DNA of 10,086 bases, taken from the NCBI GenBank assembly GCA_026770585.1, contig MU646826.1:242776-252861 (forward strand). The letters are read 5' to 3'. Position numbers and translations under genes: made by a program. Below the pieces are notes generated by a model, which was not told the DNA's origin, ran no database searches, and saw only the letters and a list, made by a program, of their open reading frames with translations. Source of the DNA: Baffinella frigidus (Eukaryota; Cryptophyceae; Cryptomonadales; Baffinellaceae). This document shows positions 1-5,795 of this stretch, piece after piece; the stretch's first letter is position 1; the number at the start of each line of letters is the position of its first letter.

Positions 1-270
1 CCCCCTGGGAGCTCCTTCACCCAAGGCAATGATATTGCCATGATAAATCCTTTCGACGCGCCTGACATGCCACGCCAGAGTCTTCGAAGGGGTTGCCAAA
101 AGTCAATTTTCCCTCAAGGGCAATGGTTTTCAAAAGGACTTGAAAGTCAATACCGTACCCACATACGGTTTAAGATATTTTTCCCCTCCCTCCAGTCTGG
201 CGTGGTGATAAACTCTTTCGACGTAACTGCCAAAGTATTTGCACCACCCGTACGCCAAACCTCCAAAACA
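1..270. repeat. Degenerate foldback region flanked by 18-bp direct repeats
   Basis: CCACGCCAGA (70-79) pairs with TCTGGCGTGG (196-205). An 18-bp sequence starting TGATAAA and ending TTTCGACG occurs at 41-58 and 206-223 with two mismatches. The right copy abuts the inverted repeat, but the left copy is 11 nt away from it, so this is only a possible old insertion. Small hairpins sit at 24-38 (GGCAAT/ATTGCC) and about 151-168 (ACCGTA/TACGGT). The open frame at 40-288 shows no coding character. Confidence 0.3.
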
Positions 271-360
271 CTCCACTCCCAGCCTTAGCCATTTGTACCA
301 CGTGTTTTCACTCCACTGCCAGCCCTAGCCATTTGTACCACGTGTTAGCCATTTGTACCA
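271..360. repeat. Tandem repeat, 40-bp unit with an internal 20-bp repeat
   Basis: The unit starting CTCCACTCCCAGCC is at 271-310 and repeats at 311-346 with few changes. Its second half, AGCCATTTGTACCACGTGTT, then repeats again from 347 to 360. The contained CACGTG is an E-box/G-box type palindrome, but I have no evidence that it is regulatory. Confidence 0.75.
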
Positions 361-407
361 CTCGGTTCCGCTCAAGCGACTCTCATAGGGAAAATCCCGG
401 AAAGTTG

Positions 408-533
408 GGTAGTTTCCCTACGGAATTAGGTAGGACCTAGCTACCGTAGGCCGTAGGGCTCCTAGGACCTCCTTTCCTACGAGCCCTCGGCCTACGGTAG
501 GAGTTCGTAGGCAATGCCGTGGGCGAAACTACC
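408..533. mobile_element. Small foldback (MITE-like) element
   Basis: The ends GGTAGTTTC (408-416) and GAAACTACC (525-533) are perfect inverted repeats. Inside, 441-461 and 481-500 pair over about 20 bp with one bulge (CTACCGTAGGCCG...). The central CCTAGGACC motif recurs in two other element families of this window. No clear target duplication is visible. Confidence 0.5.
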
Positions 534-605
534 TTCATCTTCGGGAGTTTTACGACTAACTCGGCTAGATCGAGATAACGCTGATCCCGGAACGCTCGGG
601 CTAGA

Positions 606-634
606 CCCTAATCCCTAAGCCCTAGAGTGAATGT
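606..634. repeat. Short degenerate telomere-like patch
   Basis: The consecutive heptamer variants CCCTAAT, CCCTAAG and CCCTAGA lie just upstream of the first exon-like fragment, the same pairing of heptamers with this fragment that recurs at 781-907. Confidence 0.5.
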
Positions 635-651
635 GGCTGAGTAGAATCTCG

Positions 652-735
652 CAGGGGCGGGGGGGTGTCGGGGAGCATGACGATGATGGTGTCGGGGAGC
701 ATGACGATGGTGGGGAGCATGACGATGGTGGCCAT
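652..735 (+). pseudogene. Truncated, internally repeated copy of an exon-like fragment
   Basis: After a TCGCAG acceptor-like site, the motif GGGGAGCATGACGATG occurs three times (about 670-685, 694-709, 712-727) in a short tandem array. The frame reading GSMTM matches the copies at 859-907 and 1365-1452. This copy lacks the following hydrophobic segment and degrades after about 735. I infer a decayed duplicate of one exon. Confidence 0.4.
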
Positions 736-780
736 GTTGGCATGCATAAAGGCCTGTCTCATTGTGCAGGGGAGGGCTCT

Positions 781-855
781 CCTAAACCCTAAACCCTAAA
801 CCCTAAACCCTAAACCCTAAACCCTAAACCCTAAACCCTAAACCCTGAACCCTAG
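781..855. repeat. Interstitial telomere array, about 10 CCCTAAA units
   Basis: Eight perfect heptamers run from 787 to 842, preceded by CCTAAA and followed by CCCTGAA and CCCTAG. The array ends directly at a TAGCAG|GGGG acceptor-like sequence that begins the next exon-like fragment. It is internal, so either it was inserted, it marks a healed break, or it spread with the repeat unit. Confidence 0.9.
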
Positions 856-858
856 CAG

Positions 859-907
859 GGGGGGCGAGGTACCGGGGAGCATGACGATGGCGGCGGCGTG
901 CATGATC
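859..907 (+). pseudogene. Second copy of the exon-like fragment, truncated
   Basis: The sequence from 872 to 907 matches the 1365-1452 fragment almost exactly through GATGGCGGCGGCGTGCATGATC, encoding SMTMAAACMI. The match ends at 907, before the hydrophobic stretch, and two foldback elements follow. A TAGCAG acceptor-like site precedes it. Confidence 0.45.
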
Positions 908-924
908 CAATCGCGGCGAGCACT

Positions 925-1075
925 TAATTTCATCTCCACAAAAGTATTAAATAATTGCTTTGGGCGCAACGAAATTTACTACACAAATGCTTTACTATTA
1001 CTTTTATTAGCAAATCGTGTAGTAATTTTCGTTGCCCAAAAGCAATTGATTAATACTTCTATGGAGATAAAATTA
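925..1075. mobile_element. Foldback element with 60-bp arms
   Basis: The left arm 925-984 and right arm about 1017-1075 are reverse complements with a handful of differences, around a loop of about 32 bp. The inner ends read GAAATTTACTACAC and GTGTAGTAATTTTC. A very similar inner motif (AAATTACTACACA) appears in the elements around 1880, 2155, 2210 and 2585, so this belongs to a local family. No transposase is encoded. Confidence 0.75.
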
Positions 1076-1080
1076 CATAT

Positions 1081-1331
1081 GCTCCGCCCATAGGGATTTG
1101 GAAACGTTCGACTTCTTTCTCAAGGGAAGGCTCCAATTTAATAGCGGCGGAACCCAGGATGATTTTTGTAAAGCGGCTCGATCTGGTACAAATTATATCA
1201 CAGAAACGATTTAAAACTAAAAAGGGCTCCATTCCTTTTTAAAAGAGGTTTTGTTTTATAATTTGTACCAGAACGAGCTACTTTACAAAACTCATCCTGG
1301 GTTGCGTTCCTATGAAATTCCCTATGGGAGC
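1081..1331. mobile_element. Foldback element, about 250 bp
   Basis: The arms 1147-1199 and 1257-1306 pair well; both carry ACCCAGGATGA and TCTGGTACAAATTATA on opposite strands. The outer tips GCTCC..CCATAGGGAT (1081-1096) and ATTCCCTATGGGAGC (1317-1331) also pair, with an indel between tip and inner arm on the left. It starts five bases after the previous element ends, so the two may be serial insertions at one site. Confidence 0.65.
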
Positions 1332-1364
1332 AAGAATTCCAAAAACTTACTAGTAATTGCGCAG

Positions 1365-1452
1365 GGGCGGGGAGGTCTCGGGGAGCATGACGATGGCGGC
1401 GGCGTGCATGATCACCTTCTTGGTCGGGATCATCGCGTTCGCCGTTCTCCGG
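1365..1452 (+). pseudogene. Exon-like fragment encoding one putative membrane segment
   Basis: An 88-nt block is bounded by GCGCAG| (ends 1364) and |GTGAGA (starts 1453), which fit splice acceptor and donor sites. The frame through ATG at 1387 ends exactly on a codon at the donor and reads VSGSMTMAAACM then ITFLVGIIAFAVLR, a hydrophobic stretch long enough for one membrane span. It is the longest of three related copies. No neighbouring exon is recognisable, so I treat it as a stranded or decayed exon. I do not recognise the parent family. Confidence 0.45.
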
Positions 1453-1475
1453 GTGAGAGAGAGTCCTGGGGGTTT

Positions 1476-1659
1476 CCTAAACCCTGCACCCTGAACCCTG
1501 AATCCCAAACCAAAAACATCAAAATGAACCCCCAAACCCCAAGCCCCGAACCCCAAACCCCAAACTTCAAACCCCGGACCCCAAACACCAAACACCAAAC
1601 CCCAAACCCCAGACCCCAAACCCCACACCCCACACCCTGAACCCCAAACCCTCCAGCCT
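1476..1659. repeat. Degenerate C/A-rich telomere-derived tract
   Basis: This is a run of CCCTGAA, CCCCAAA, CCCCACA and similar heptamer variants with almost no G until the end. It directly follows the exon-like fragment and its donor-like site. The open frames across it, on both strands, are products of its low complexity. Confidence 0.8.
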
Positions 1660-1685
1660 GCGGGTCTGCCCCTTGCCGCTCCTCC

Positions 1686-1806
1686 GAATTAATCCGGGGA
1701 CATGTTTAATTTAAAAGAAAACGAATCCCTATTTGTTCATAGGAGTTGGACGAAGGTTAATTAGGGCCCTTAGTCAATTTAATTAGAGCCAGAATCCGGT
1801 TAATTT
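1686..1806. repeat. Weak A/T-rich inverted repeat, about 120 bp
   Basis: AATTAATCCGG near 1687 faces CCGGTTAATT near 1796, and TTTAATTTAA near 1705 faces AATTTAATTA near 1777. Pairing is imperfect; this may be a decayed MITE. Confidence 0.35.
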
Positions 1807-1848
1807 TACCGAATGTGTGTCCTTCCCACAGAGGACACGCAGTGGCCT

Positions 1849-2257
1849 TTATCCAGGGAAACTTGTTTTTCTTTCATTTGATGGCAATGGAAATTACCAC
1901 ACGTTTGAAAAAAATATCTTCGCATACGTTGTATACTCGGTGATATATGACTCTGGGTAGGTGACTCTCTAGAGCATCTTTCTGCTCTCGCGTGTCGCCT
2001 CCCAGAGGCGCCCCGCGAGTGTACCAGCCTCGACGCGCAAGCCTCGAGTAAACCTATTTTTCTTTCATTTGATGGTAGTGAAAATTGCGGTGCGTTCCCG
2101 CACCGCAGAGTGCGGTGAAAATGGCTTCTCAGGACAGGGGGTCCGGATGGCAATGAAAATTACTACACATTTTAAAAAAACATTGCTAGCAAGAACGAAT
2201 TGTGTAGTAATTTTCATTGCCATCAAGTGAAAGAAAAATTGGTTTCCCCGGATAAGG
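1849..2257. mobile_element. Compound foldback element with a third internal arm copy
   Basis: The arm 1849-1902 (TTTATCCAGGGAAACTTG then TTTCTTTCATTTGATGGCAA) is the reverse complement of 2202-2257 with few differences. A further direct copy of part of the arm lies at about 2048-2085. Inside, 2147-2169 and 2201-2223 form a perfect 23-bp inverted repeat around a 31-nt loop. A small perfect hairpin lies at 2087-2106 (GCGGTGCG/CGCACCGC). I infer an element that received a second copy of itself. Confidence 0.65.
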
Positions 2258-2445
2258 CTTCGTAAATCCACACGGTTGCCTGCGAAGGTTTCGCGACCCC
2301 CGGATTCCGGGGGGTAACGTGACCAAATGTGCACCAGAAAAGCCTTCAAGTTGAGCTTCTATTTTCGCTGTGGTTATTAACCATTGCTCGCTACACAGAC
2401 GTACCAACGGACATCTCGACCAGGTTTCTGGTCGACATTTCCTGC
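2258..2445. other. No gene recognised; small palindromes only
   Basis: The stretch contains CCCCCGGATTCCGGGGGG (2296-2313) and a perfect 8-bp stem at 2416-2435 (TCGACCAG/CTGGTCGA, loop GTTT). I see no coding character. Confidence 0.4.
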
Positions 2446-2660
2446 GACCACTCGAGGCTAGAAGTGTGACTATTTTAAATGTGGGGTTGTCAAATTTAGT
2501 ACCAGTCACGGGCAGGCTTGGTCACGTATCTGACAGATTTATGTCAGATACGTGACCAAACGCCCCTATTTGTGTGGAAATTACTACACATCTCTTTTTT
2601 TTCATCACTTGTAAAAGACCCCATGTTTTAAAATGGTCCCATTTCTAGCCTCGAGTGGGA
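2446..2660. mobile_element. Foldback element with a perfect central palindrome
   Basis: The arms about 2446-2483 (ACCACTCGAGGCTAGAAGTG) and 2622-2660 (on the minus strand CCCACTCGAGGCTAGAAATG) pair over about 38 bp. Near the middle, 2518-2535 and 2542-2559 form a perfect 18-bp stem (starting TTGGTCACGTATCTGACA) with a 6-nt loop. The related motif AAATTACTACACA is at 2578-2590. Confidence 0.6.
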
Positions 2661-2720
2661 AGTCTGATGTGTGGTTTCGAGCAACCCCTGAAACCAATCA
2701 TTATTTCCAATACATTGTGC

Positions 2721-2760
2721 GCCTACTGGCCACTTAAGGTACTGGCCACTTAAGGGATAG
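2721..2760. repeat. Duplicated end fragment of the 98-bp element family
   Basis: CTACTGGCCACTTAAGG (2723-2739) is followed at once by ACTGGCCACTTAAGGGAT (2741-2758). Both match the terminus of the intact elements at 2827-2924 and 3720-3818. With 2824-2840 (TATCCCTCAAGTGGCCA) it forms a larger inverted pair enclosing 2761-2823. Confidence 0.65.
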
Positions 2761-2826
2761 CTTACGTAGAGTGCACATGCCCTCTCTCGGCGCTCCTGCT
2801 CAGACAAAACCTCGGTGGGGGTTTAT

Positions 2827-2924
2827 CCCTCAAGTGGCCAGTAGGCTCATACACCCTACGGTAGGGCCCTAGGACCTGCCTAGGGCTTCCACGGGCGATT
2901 ATTCGCCCGTTGGTCACTTAAGGG
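2827..2924 (+). mobile_element. MITE, 98-bp family, copy A
   Basis: The termini CCCTCAAGTGGCCA and TGGTCACTTAAGGG are flanked by AT on both sides (2825-2826, 2925-2926). The order inside is terminus, AGTAGGCTCATACACCCTAC, a GTAGGG..CCTAGGACCTGCCTAGG core, then a 20-nt foldback (2891-2910, ACGGGCGA/TCGCCCGT) lying against the right terminus. It is nearly the same length and order as copy B, which lies in reverse at 3720-3818. Confidence 0.8.
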
Positions 2925-3029
2925 ATACGGCGGCCGTGTTGGTTTGAATAGAGATCTCGCTCAAACCCCTCAACTTTCTAATCACACGACACGGTAGGTG
3001 CTGCCCAACCCGAACCTCGAAACCCGCAA

Positions 3030-3099
3030 CCCTAAACCCTAAACCCTAAACCCTAAACCCTAAACCCTAAACCCTCATCCCTAATCCCTAATCCCTAAG
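3030..3099. repeat. Interstitial telomere array, 10 heptamers
   Basis: Six perfect CCCTAAA units (3030-3071) are followed by CCCTCAT, CCCTAAT, CCCTAAT and CCCTAAG. The array decays in one direction only (rightward). Confidence 0.9.
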
Positions 3100-3237
3100 C
3101 TCGGTCCATCTAGTCGCTTCATTCAAATCCGGCCATTCCAATCCCGGGAAAGGGAATACAAGTGGTGATTGTAAAATTAGTACCAGGAAATGGTAGAAGG
3201 CTATCTCGGAATGCCGGGAAAGCTCCGTGAGAACCGG

Positions 3238-3300
3238 CCCTTCCGGTGTCCGCCTATGTTGGGAGCTCGAAGAACCTAAAGGACCTAAAGGACCTAACCC
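3238..3300 (+). mobile_element. Arm remnant of the 221-bp foldback family, running into telomere heptamers
   Basis: The segment holds CCGGTGTCCGCCTATGTTGG and then GAGCTCGAAGAACCTAAAGG, the same arm as in the intact element at 5292-5512. It repeats GGACCTAAA and then passes without a break into CCCTAATCCCTAAACCCTA (3298-3316). The facing arm is at 3675-3719, interrupted by the copy B MITE. Confidence 0.7.
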
Positions 3301-3395
3301 TAATCCCTAAACCCTAGGTGCGGCGGGTGCGGGCGGGAATGGCGGCGAAGGAGGAGGCCTTCGCCTCGAGCGTCTAGCGAGAAAAAAAAGCTGCC

Positions 3396-3512
3396 AGGCC
3401 CGCCTCAGGACCTGGGATAGGCCCGCCTCGGGATAAATAGGCCCGCCTCGGGACAACGGCGTGGGATAGGCCCGCCTCGGGACATACGCATGGGATAGGC
3501 CCGCCTCGGGAC
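3396..3512. repeat. GC-rich minisatellite, five copies of AGGCCCGCCTCGGGAC
   Basis: Copies start near 3397, 3419, 3439, 3468 and 3497, separated by irregular spacers that often end in GGGAT. A single copy lies at about 4347-4361 and two inverted copies at 5520-5535 and 5543-5558. The minus-strand frames here read repeated PRRAYP/SRGGPI peptides purely because of the repeat. The preceding 3316-3390 is GC-rich with an A-run and has no recognised function. Confidence 0.8.
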
Positions 3513-3674
3513 CGAGGCGCGGGATGAATTCCGAAAGGACTCCGTGGTGAGCACCTTTTTTCTGATACACATACAAACACTTGAAAAGCACTCGTTTTAA
3601 AGCTCCTTGCTTTTAAAAAGCCTTGAGTTGTGAATTTTGTACTGGACTTGTCCAGAAGGAGCCGGCCAGTGAGC

Positions 3675-3719
3675 TCCGTAGGTCATTTAGGTCCGTGAGG
3701 TTCTTTTAACTCCCACCAT
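3675..3719 (-). mobile_element. Second arm remnant of the 221-bp foldback family, split by an insertion
   Basis: On the minus strand this reads ATGGTGGGAGTTAAAAGAAC, identical to 5345-5364. The arm continues after the inserted element: 3819-3830 reads ATAGGCGGACAC, exactly the sequence expected next. Confidence 0.75.
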
Positions 3720-3818
3720 CCCTTAAGTGGCCAGCCGGTCAAATTTGACCGGCAAGAGGTCCTAGGCAGGTCCTAGGACCCTACGGTAGGGTGTATGAGC
3801 CTACTGGCCACTTGAGGG
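3720..3818 (-). mobile_element. MITE, 98-bp family, copy B, with AT target duplication
   Basis: It is 99 bp with termini CCCTTAAGTGGCCA and TGGCCACTTGAGGG, duplicating AT at 3718-3719 and 3819-3820. Removing the element and one AT restores CTCCCACCATAGGCGGACAC, which exists uninterrupted on the minus strand at about 5337-5356. It is inverted relative to copy A. Its internal foldback at 3734-3753 (GCCGGTCAAATTTGACCGGC) is a perfect 20-bp palindrome. Confidence 0.88.
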
Positions 3819-3870
3819 ATAGGCGGACACGTGACGCGCACACCGTGTGGGTATCTACGTGTAGGCTCTA

Positions 3871-3987
3871 CAGGGGTACCTCGCTCATAAGAAACCAACC
3901 ACCCCTAGGACCCTACAGTAGGGTTATGCGTAGGGCCCTACGGTGGTCCTATAGGGGGGGCGTTTTCTTATGAGCGAGGTGCCCCTG
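3871..3987. mobile_element. MITE with pogo/Tigger-like ends, copy 1, TA target duplication
   Basis: It is 117 bp. The left end is CAGGGGTACCTCGCTCATAA and the right end its near-exact complement (one mismatch: GGTGCCCC). TA flanks it at 3869-3870 and 3988-3989. The interior is itself a foldback with CCTAGGACCCTAC and GTAGGGCCCTACGG. TA duplication with a CAGG..TACCTCG terminus fits Tc1/mariner elements of the pogo/Tigger type as I remember their ends. The empty relative of the site is at 4118-4146. Confidence 0.88.
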
Positions 3988-4117
3988 TAGAAGCCTAAGT
4001 GAATCTACTGTACTCATGACAATCGGGTAAAGGACTGCCCAGTCGGGTAGCAACTCCGGATCCTTTTGATAAATGTATCAACAGTGCCAGACCGACCAAA
4101 ACCTCCTTAGCTTACAT

Positions 4118-4146
4118 GTAGGCTCTAGAAGCCTCAGTGAATCTAC
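4118..4146 (+). other. Unoccupied paralogue of the copy 1 insertion site
   Basis: GTAGGCTCTAGAAGCC and following bases match the joined flanks of copy 1 (3861-3870 plus 3990-4008) with one mismatch. The single TA lies where the element and the second TA sit at copy 1. The target is itself palindromic (TAGGCT/AGCCTA). Confidence 0.85.
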
Positions 4147-4185
4147 GTTGGAAGCCTCACAACCTTGCATCCGTAAGTGCCCTTA

Positions 4186-4303
4186 CAGGGGTACCTCTCT
4201 CACAAGAAACTGCAGCCCCCCCTAGGATCACCGTAGGGCCCTAGGCATCGTCCTACTGTAGGGTCCTAGGAGGCGGCGGTTTCTTATGAGCGAGGTACCC
4301 CTG
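4186..4303. mobile_element. Pogo/Tigger-like-end MITE, copy 2
   Basis: It is 118 bp, flanked by TA (4184-4185, 4304-4305). The left end is slightly diverged (CAGGGGTACCTCTCTCACAA) and the right end is canonical. The interior again carries CCTAGGATC..CCGTAGGGCCCTAGG and CTGTAGGGTCCTAGG. Confidence 0.85.
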
Positions 4304-4362
4304 TAGATACCGACACACCGCTGGATCCTCTTTGCATGCGGAAAGGCCGCCTCGGGACAAAT

Positions 4363-4460
4363 ATGGCTACCCGGGTACCTCTCGCATAAGGAGCCGCTCC
4401 CCCCCCCAGGACAACCATGGGGCTAGGCCTGCTGCACGTTCCTACAGGGGTAGGAGGTCT
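4363..4460. mobile_element. Degenerate copy of the same MITE family
   Basis: CTACCCGGGTACCTCTCGCA followed by TAAGGAGCCG resembles the family left end. A C-run and a CCAGGACAACCATGGGGCTAGG core-like stretch follow, and CCTACAGGGGTA near 4440 may be the other tip in altered orientation. It is too decayed to delimit. Confidence 0.4.
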
Positions 4461-4950
4461 CGGTTACAAGAACCCACCAGAACTTAAGAACCCAGACCGT
4501 TTCGGGGGTCTTCCTTTTCTTGAATTAAGGGGGGGAAACACCGGATTCTCTCCCGCTTTACTGAAGCTGAGAAAACGGACACCGACGTTTCTTTCGAGTG
4601 TTTCAATAAATCAAGAACCAGTACACCAACCGACTTTTGTTTGTCAAGACAAAATCAAGGATCTGCATCGCTCACCCCCCCGGCAAGGCCAATATCCTAT
4701 TGGTCGTTTCCCCGAGCAAAACGAAGGTAGACGGCCACTTTCACCCGCCAAAGAAACGAGAGTACGACCCACGAGAGCCCCCGCTCCCTGCCTCGCTAGG
4801 GCACTCTTCCCGCCCACGCTTGCGTCCGACCATCGCCGGGTCAACCGGCATTCCGCTATCGAGGCACCCGGGGGTTCGTTTAAACGCCGTAAACGCCGAG
4901 AACAGAAATCCGGTCCTGGCTTTTTCATTTTAAAAGTCCATTTCCCTTAA
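4417..4950 (+). CDS. Weak hypothetical ORF, 177 codons
   Basis: The frame runs from ATG at 4417 through the only long repeat-poor stretch of the window. The product is basic and Pro/Arg-rich, with no motif, membrane span or family I recognise. Its first part (to about 4460) lies in the degenerate MITE, so that start is doubtful. Overlapping frames of 98 codons (+, 4637-4933) and 94 codons (-, 4644-4928) are similarly open, so chance openness in this base composition explains much of it. Other possibilities are a fragment of a dead mobile-element gene or an organelle-derived insert; neither is supported. There is no sign of splicing and no neighbour that suggests a role. Confidence 0.15.
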   Translation: MGLGLLHVPTGVGGLGYKNPPELKNPDRFGGLPFLELRGGNTGFSPALLKLRKRTPTFLSSVSINQEPVHQPTFVCQDKIKDLHRSPPRQGQYPIGRFPEQNEGRRPLSPAKETRVRPTRAPAPCLARALFPPTLASDHRRVNRHSAIEAPGGSFKRRKRREQKSGPGFFILKVHFP

Positions 4951-5291
4951 GATTCAGGTGAAATTTTTGAAACCCCCTTGAAATTGAATGACGTCCTCGC
5001 TCGGCAGCGGTAGGGGGATGCGTTTCTGGTAAAACTGCGGGGAAGTCCGACCCCCTGACAGACAAAATCAAATCCACTGAGACTCAGAACCTGCGGGCTC
5101 ACAAGGTTTGTGTGGTTTGTACGGGAATTGGAGCCGATCCTTCAGATTCCGTCGGGAATTGGAGCCGTTTCTAGAAGGGTTACTCCACCCTAGGGTGGAT
5201 TGCTAGCTCCAACGGCCCAGCTATTGGAGCTGTTTGACGCACACGACGGTACAGCCTACGAACACGCCTCCACTGTACAGGGGGGCTTGAT
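4951..5291. other. Unassigned stretch with a short duplication and a palindrome
   Basis: CGGGAATTGGAGCCG occurs at 5122-5136 and 5153-5167, a 31-bp period. TCCACCCTAGGGTGGA (5184-5199) is a perfect 16-bp palindrome. No gene or element ends are recognised. Confidence 0.5.
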
Positions 5292-5512
5292 GTGATCCGA
5301 AAGGAAGCATGGCCTTTCTACAGAACAAGCTCCGGTGTCCGCCTATGGTGGGAGTTAAAAGAACCTGAAGGACCCAAAGGACCGTGCCACGCGACGACAC
5401 GCTTTACCCCAAAGGCGCGGTATGCTTTATGTCCTTTAGGTTCTTCGAGCTCCCAACATAGGCGGACACCGGAACTTGTTCTGTAGAAAGGCCATGCTTC
5501 CTTTCGGATCAC
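5292..5512. mobile_element. 221-bp foldback element with about 80-bp arms
   Basis: The arms 5292-5371 and about 5433-5512 are reverse complements at roughly 90 percent or better. Both start GTGATCCGAAAGGAAGCATG and go on through CTCCGGTGTCCGCCTATG-like sequence into CCTAAAGGAC. The centre is about 60 bp. The two nearly identical open frames on opposite strands here are simply the arms read inward. No clear target duplication is seen. Relatives are at 3238-3300, 3675-3719 and 9857-10079. Confidence 0.85.
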
Positions 5513-5519
5513 CGCGTGT

Positions 5520-5558
5520 GTCCCGAGGTGGGCCTAACCCAGGTCCCGAGGAGGGCCT
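5520..5558 (-). repeat. Two inverted copies of the GC-rich minisatellite unit
   Basis: GTCCCGAGGTGGGCCT (5520-5535) and GTCCCGAGGAGGGCCT (5543-5558) are one- and two-mismatch reverse complements of the unit at 3396-3512. Confidence 0.7.
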
Positions 5559-5639
5559 GATACCCAGACGGCTGTCGATCATGTGCGTTCTGGCGGCGGC
5601 GTCGCTCGTTCTCCTGCCTCGAGAAGCTCTCCTCTACTC

Positions 5640-5787
5640 AGGTCCGACCCCTCAGCCCTGAACCCAAAACCCTGCCTCCCAAACCCTCAACACCAAACCC
5701 TCAACCCTCAACCCTAAACCCTAAACCCTGAACCCTGAACCCTTAGCCCTGAACCCTGAACCCTGAATCCTTACCCCTTAACCCTGC
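5640..5787. repeat. Degenerate telomere-like array
   Basis: The tract has CCCTCAA, CCCTAAA, CCCTGAA and CCCTTAG variants, with only two or three perfect units near 5708-5728. It leads into GCGCCGGCAG at 5786-5795, an acceptor-like site at the start of the next ORF. Upstream, 5578-5643 is a GC-rich coding-like patch (MCVLAAASLVLLP) ending CAG|GTCCGA; together these could be an exon-intron-exon relic. Confidence 0.75.
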
Positions 5788-5795
5788 GCCGGCAG

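Noticed and set aside
781-855. A true chromosome end
   Set aside because: The array is short, several such blocks occur internally, and other sequence continues on both sides.
1251-1640. 129-codon frame through the exon-like fragment and C-rich tract
   Set aside because: It starts at TTG, uses a different frame from the membrane-segment reading, and its second half is telomere-derived low complexity.
3396-3512. CRISPR array
   Set aside because: Units are 16 bp with spacers of 4-13 bp, too short and irregular, and the context is eukaryotic.
3307-3591. Minus-strand repeat protein (PRRAYP units)
   Set aside because: The minisatellite has irregular spacing that shifts the frame between units, so the peptide repeats are a by-product.
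5292-5512. Conserved 64-residue protein encoded on both strands
   Set aside because: The two frames match only because the element is an inverted repeat. They start at GTG and have no other support.
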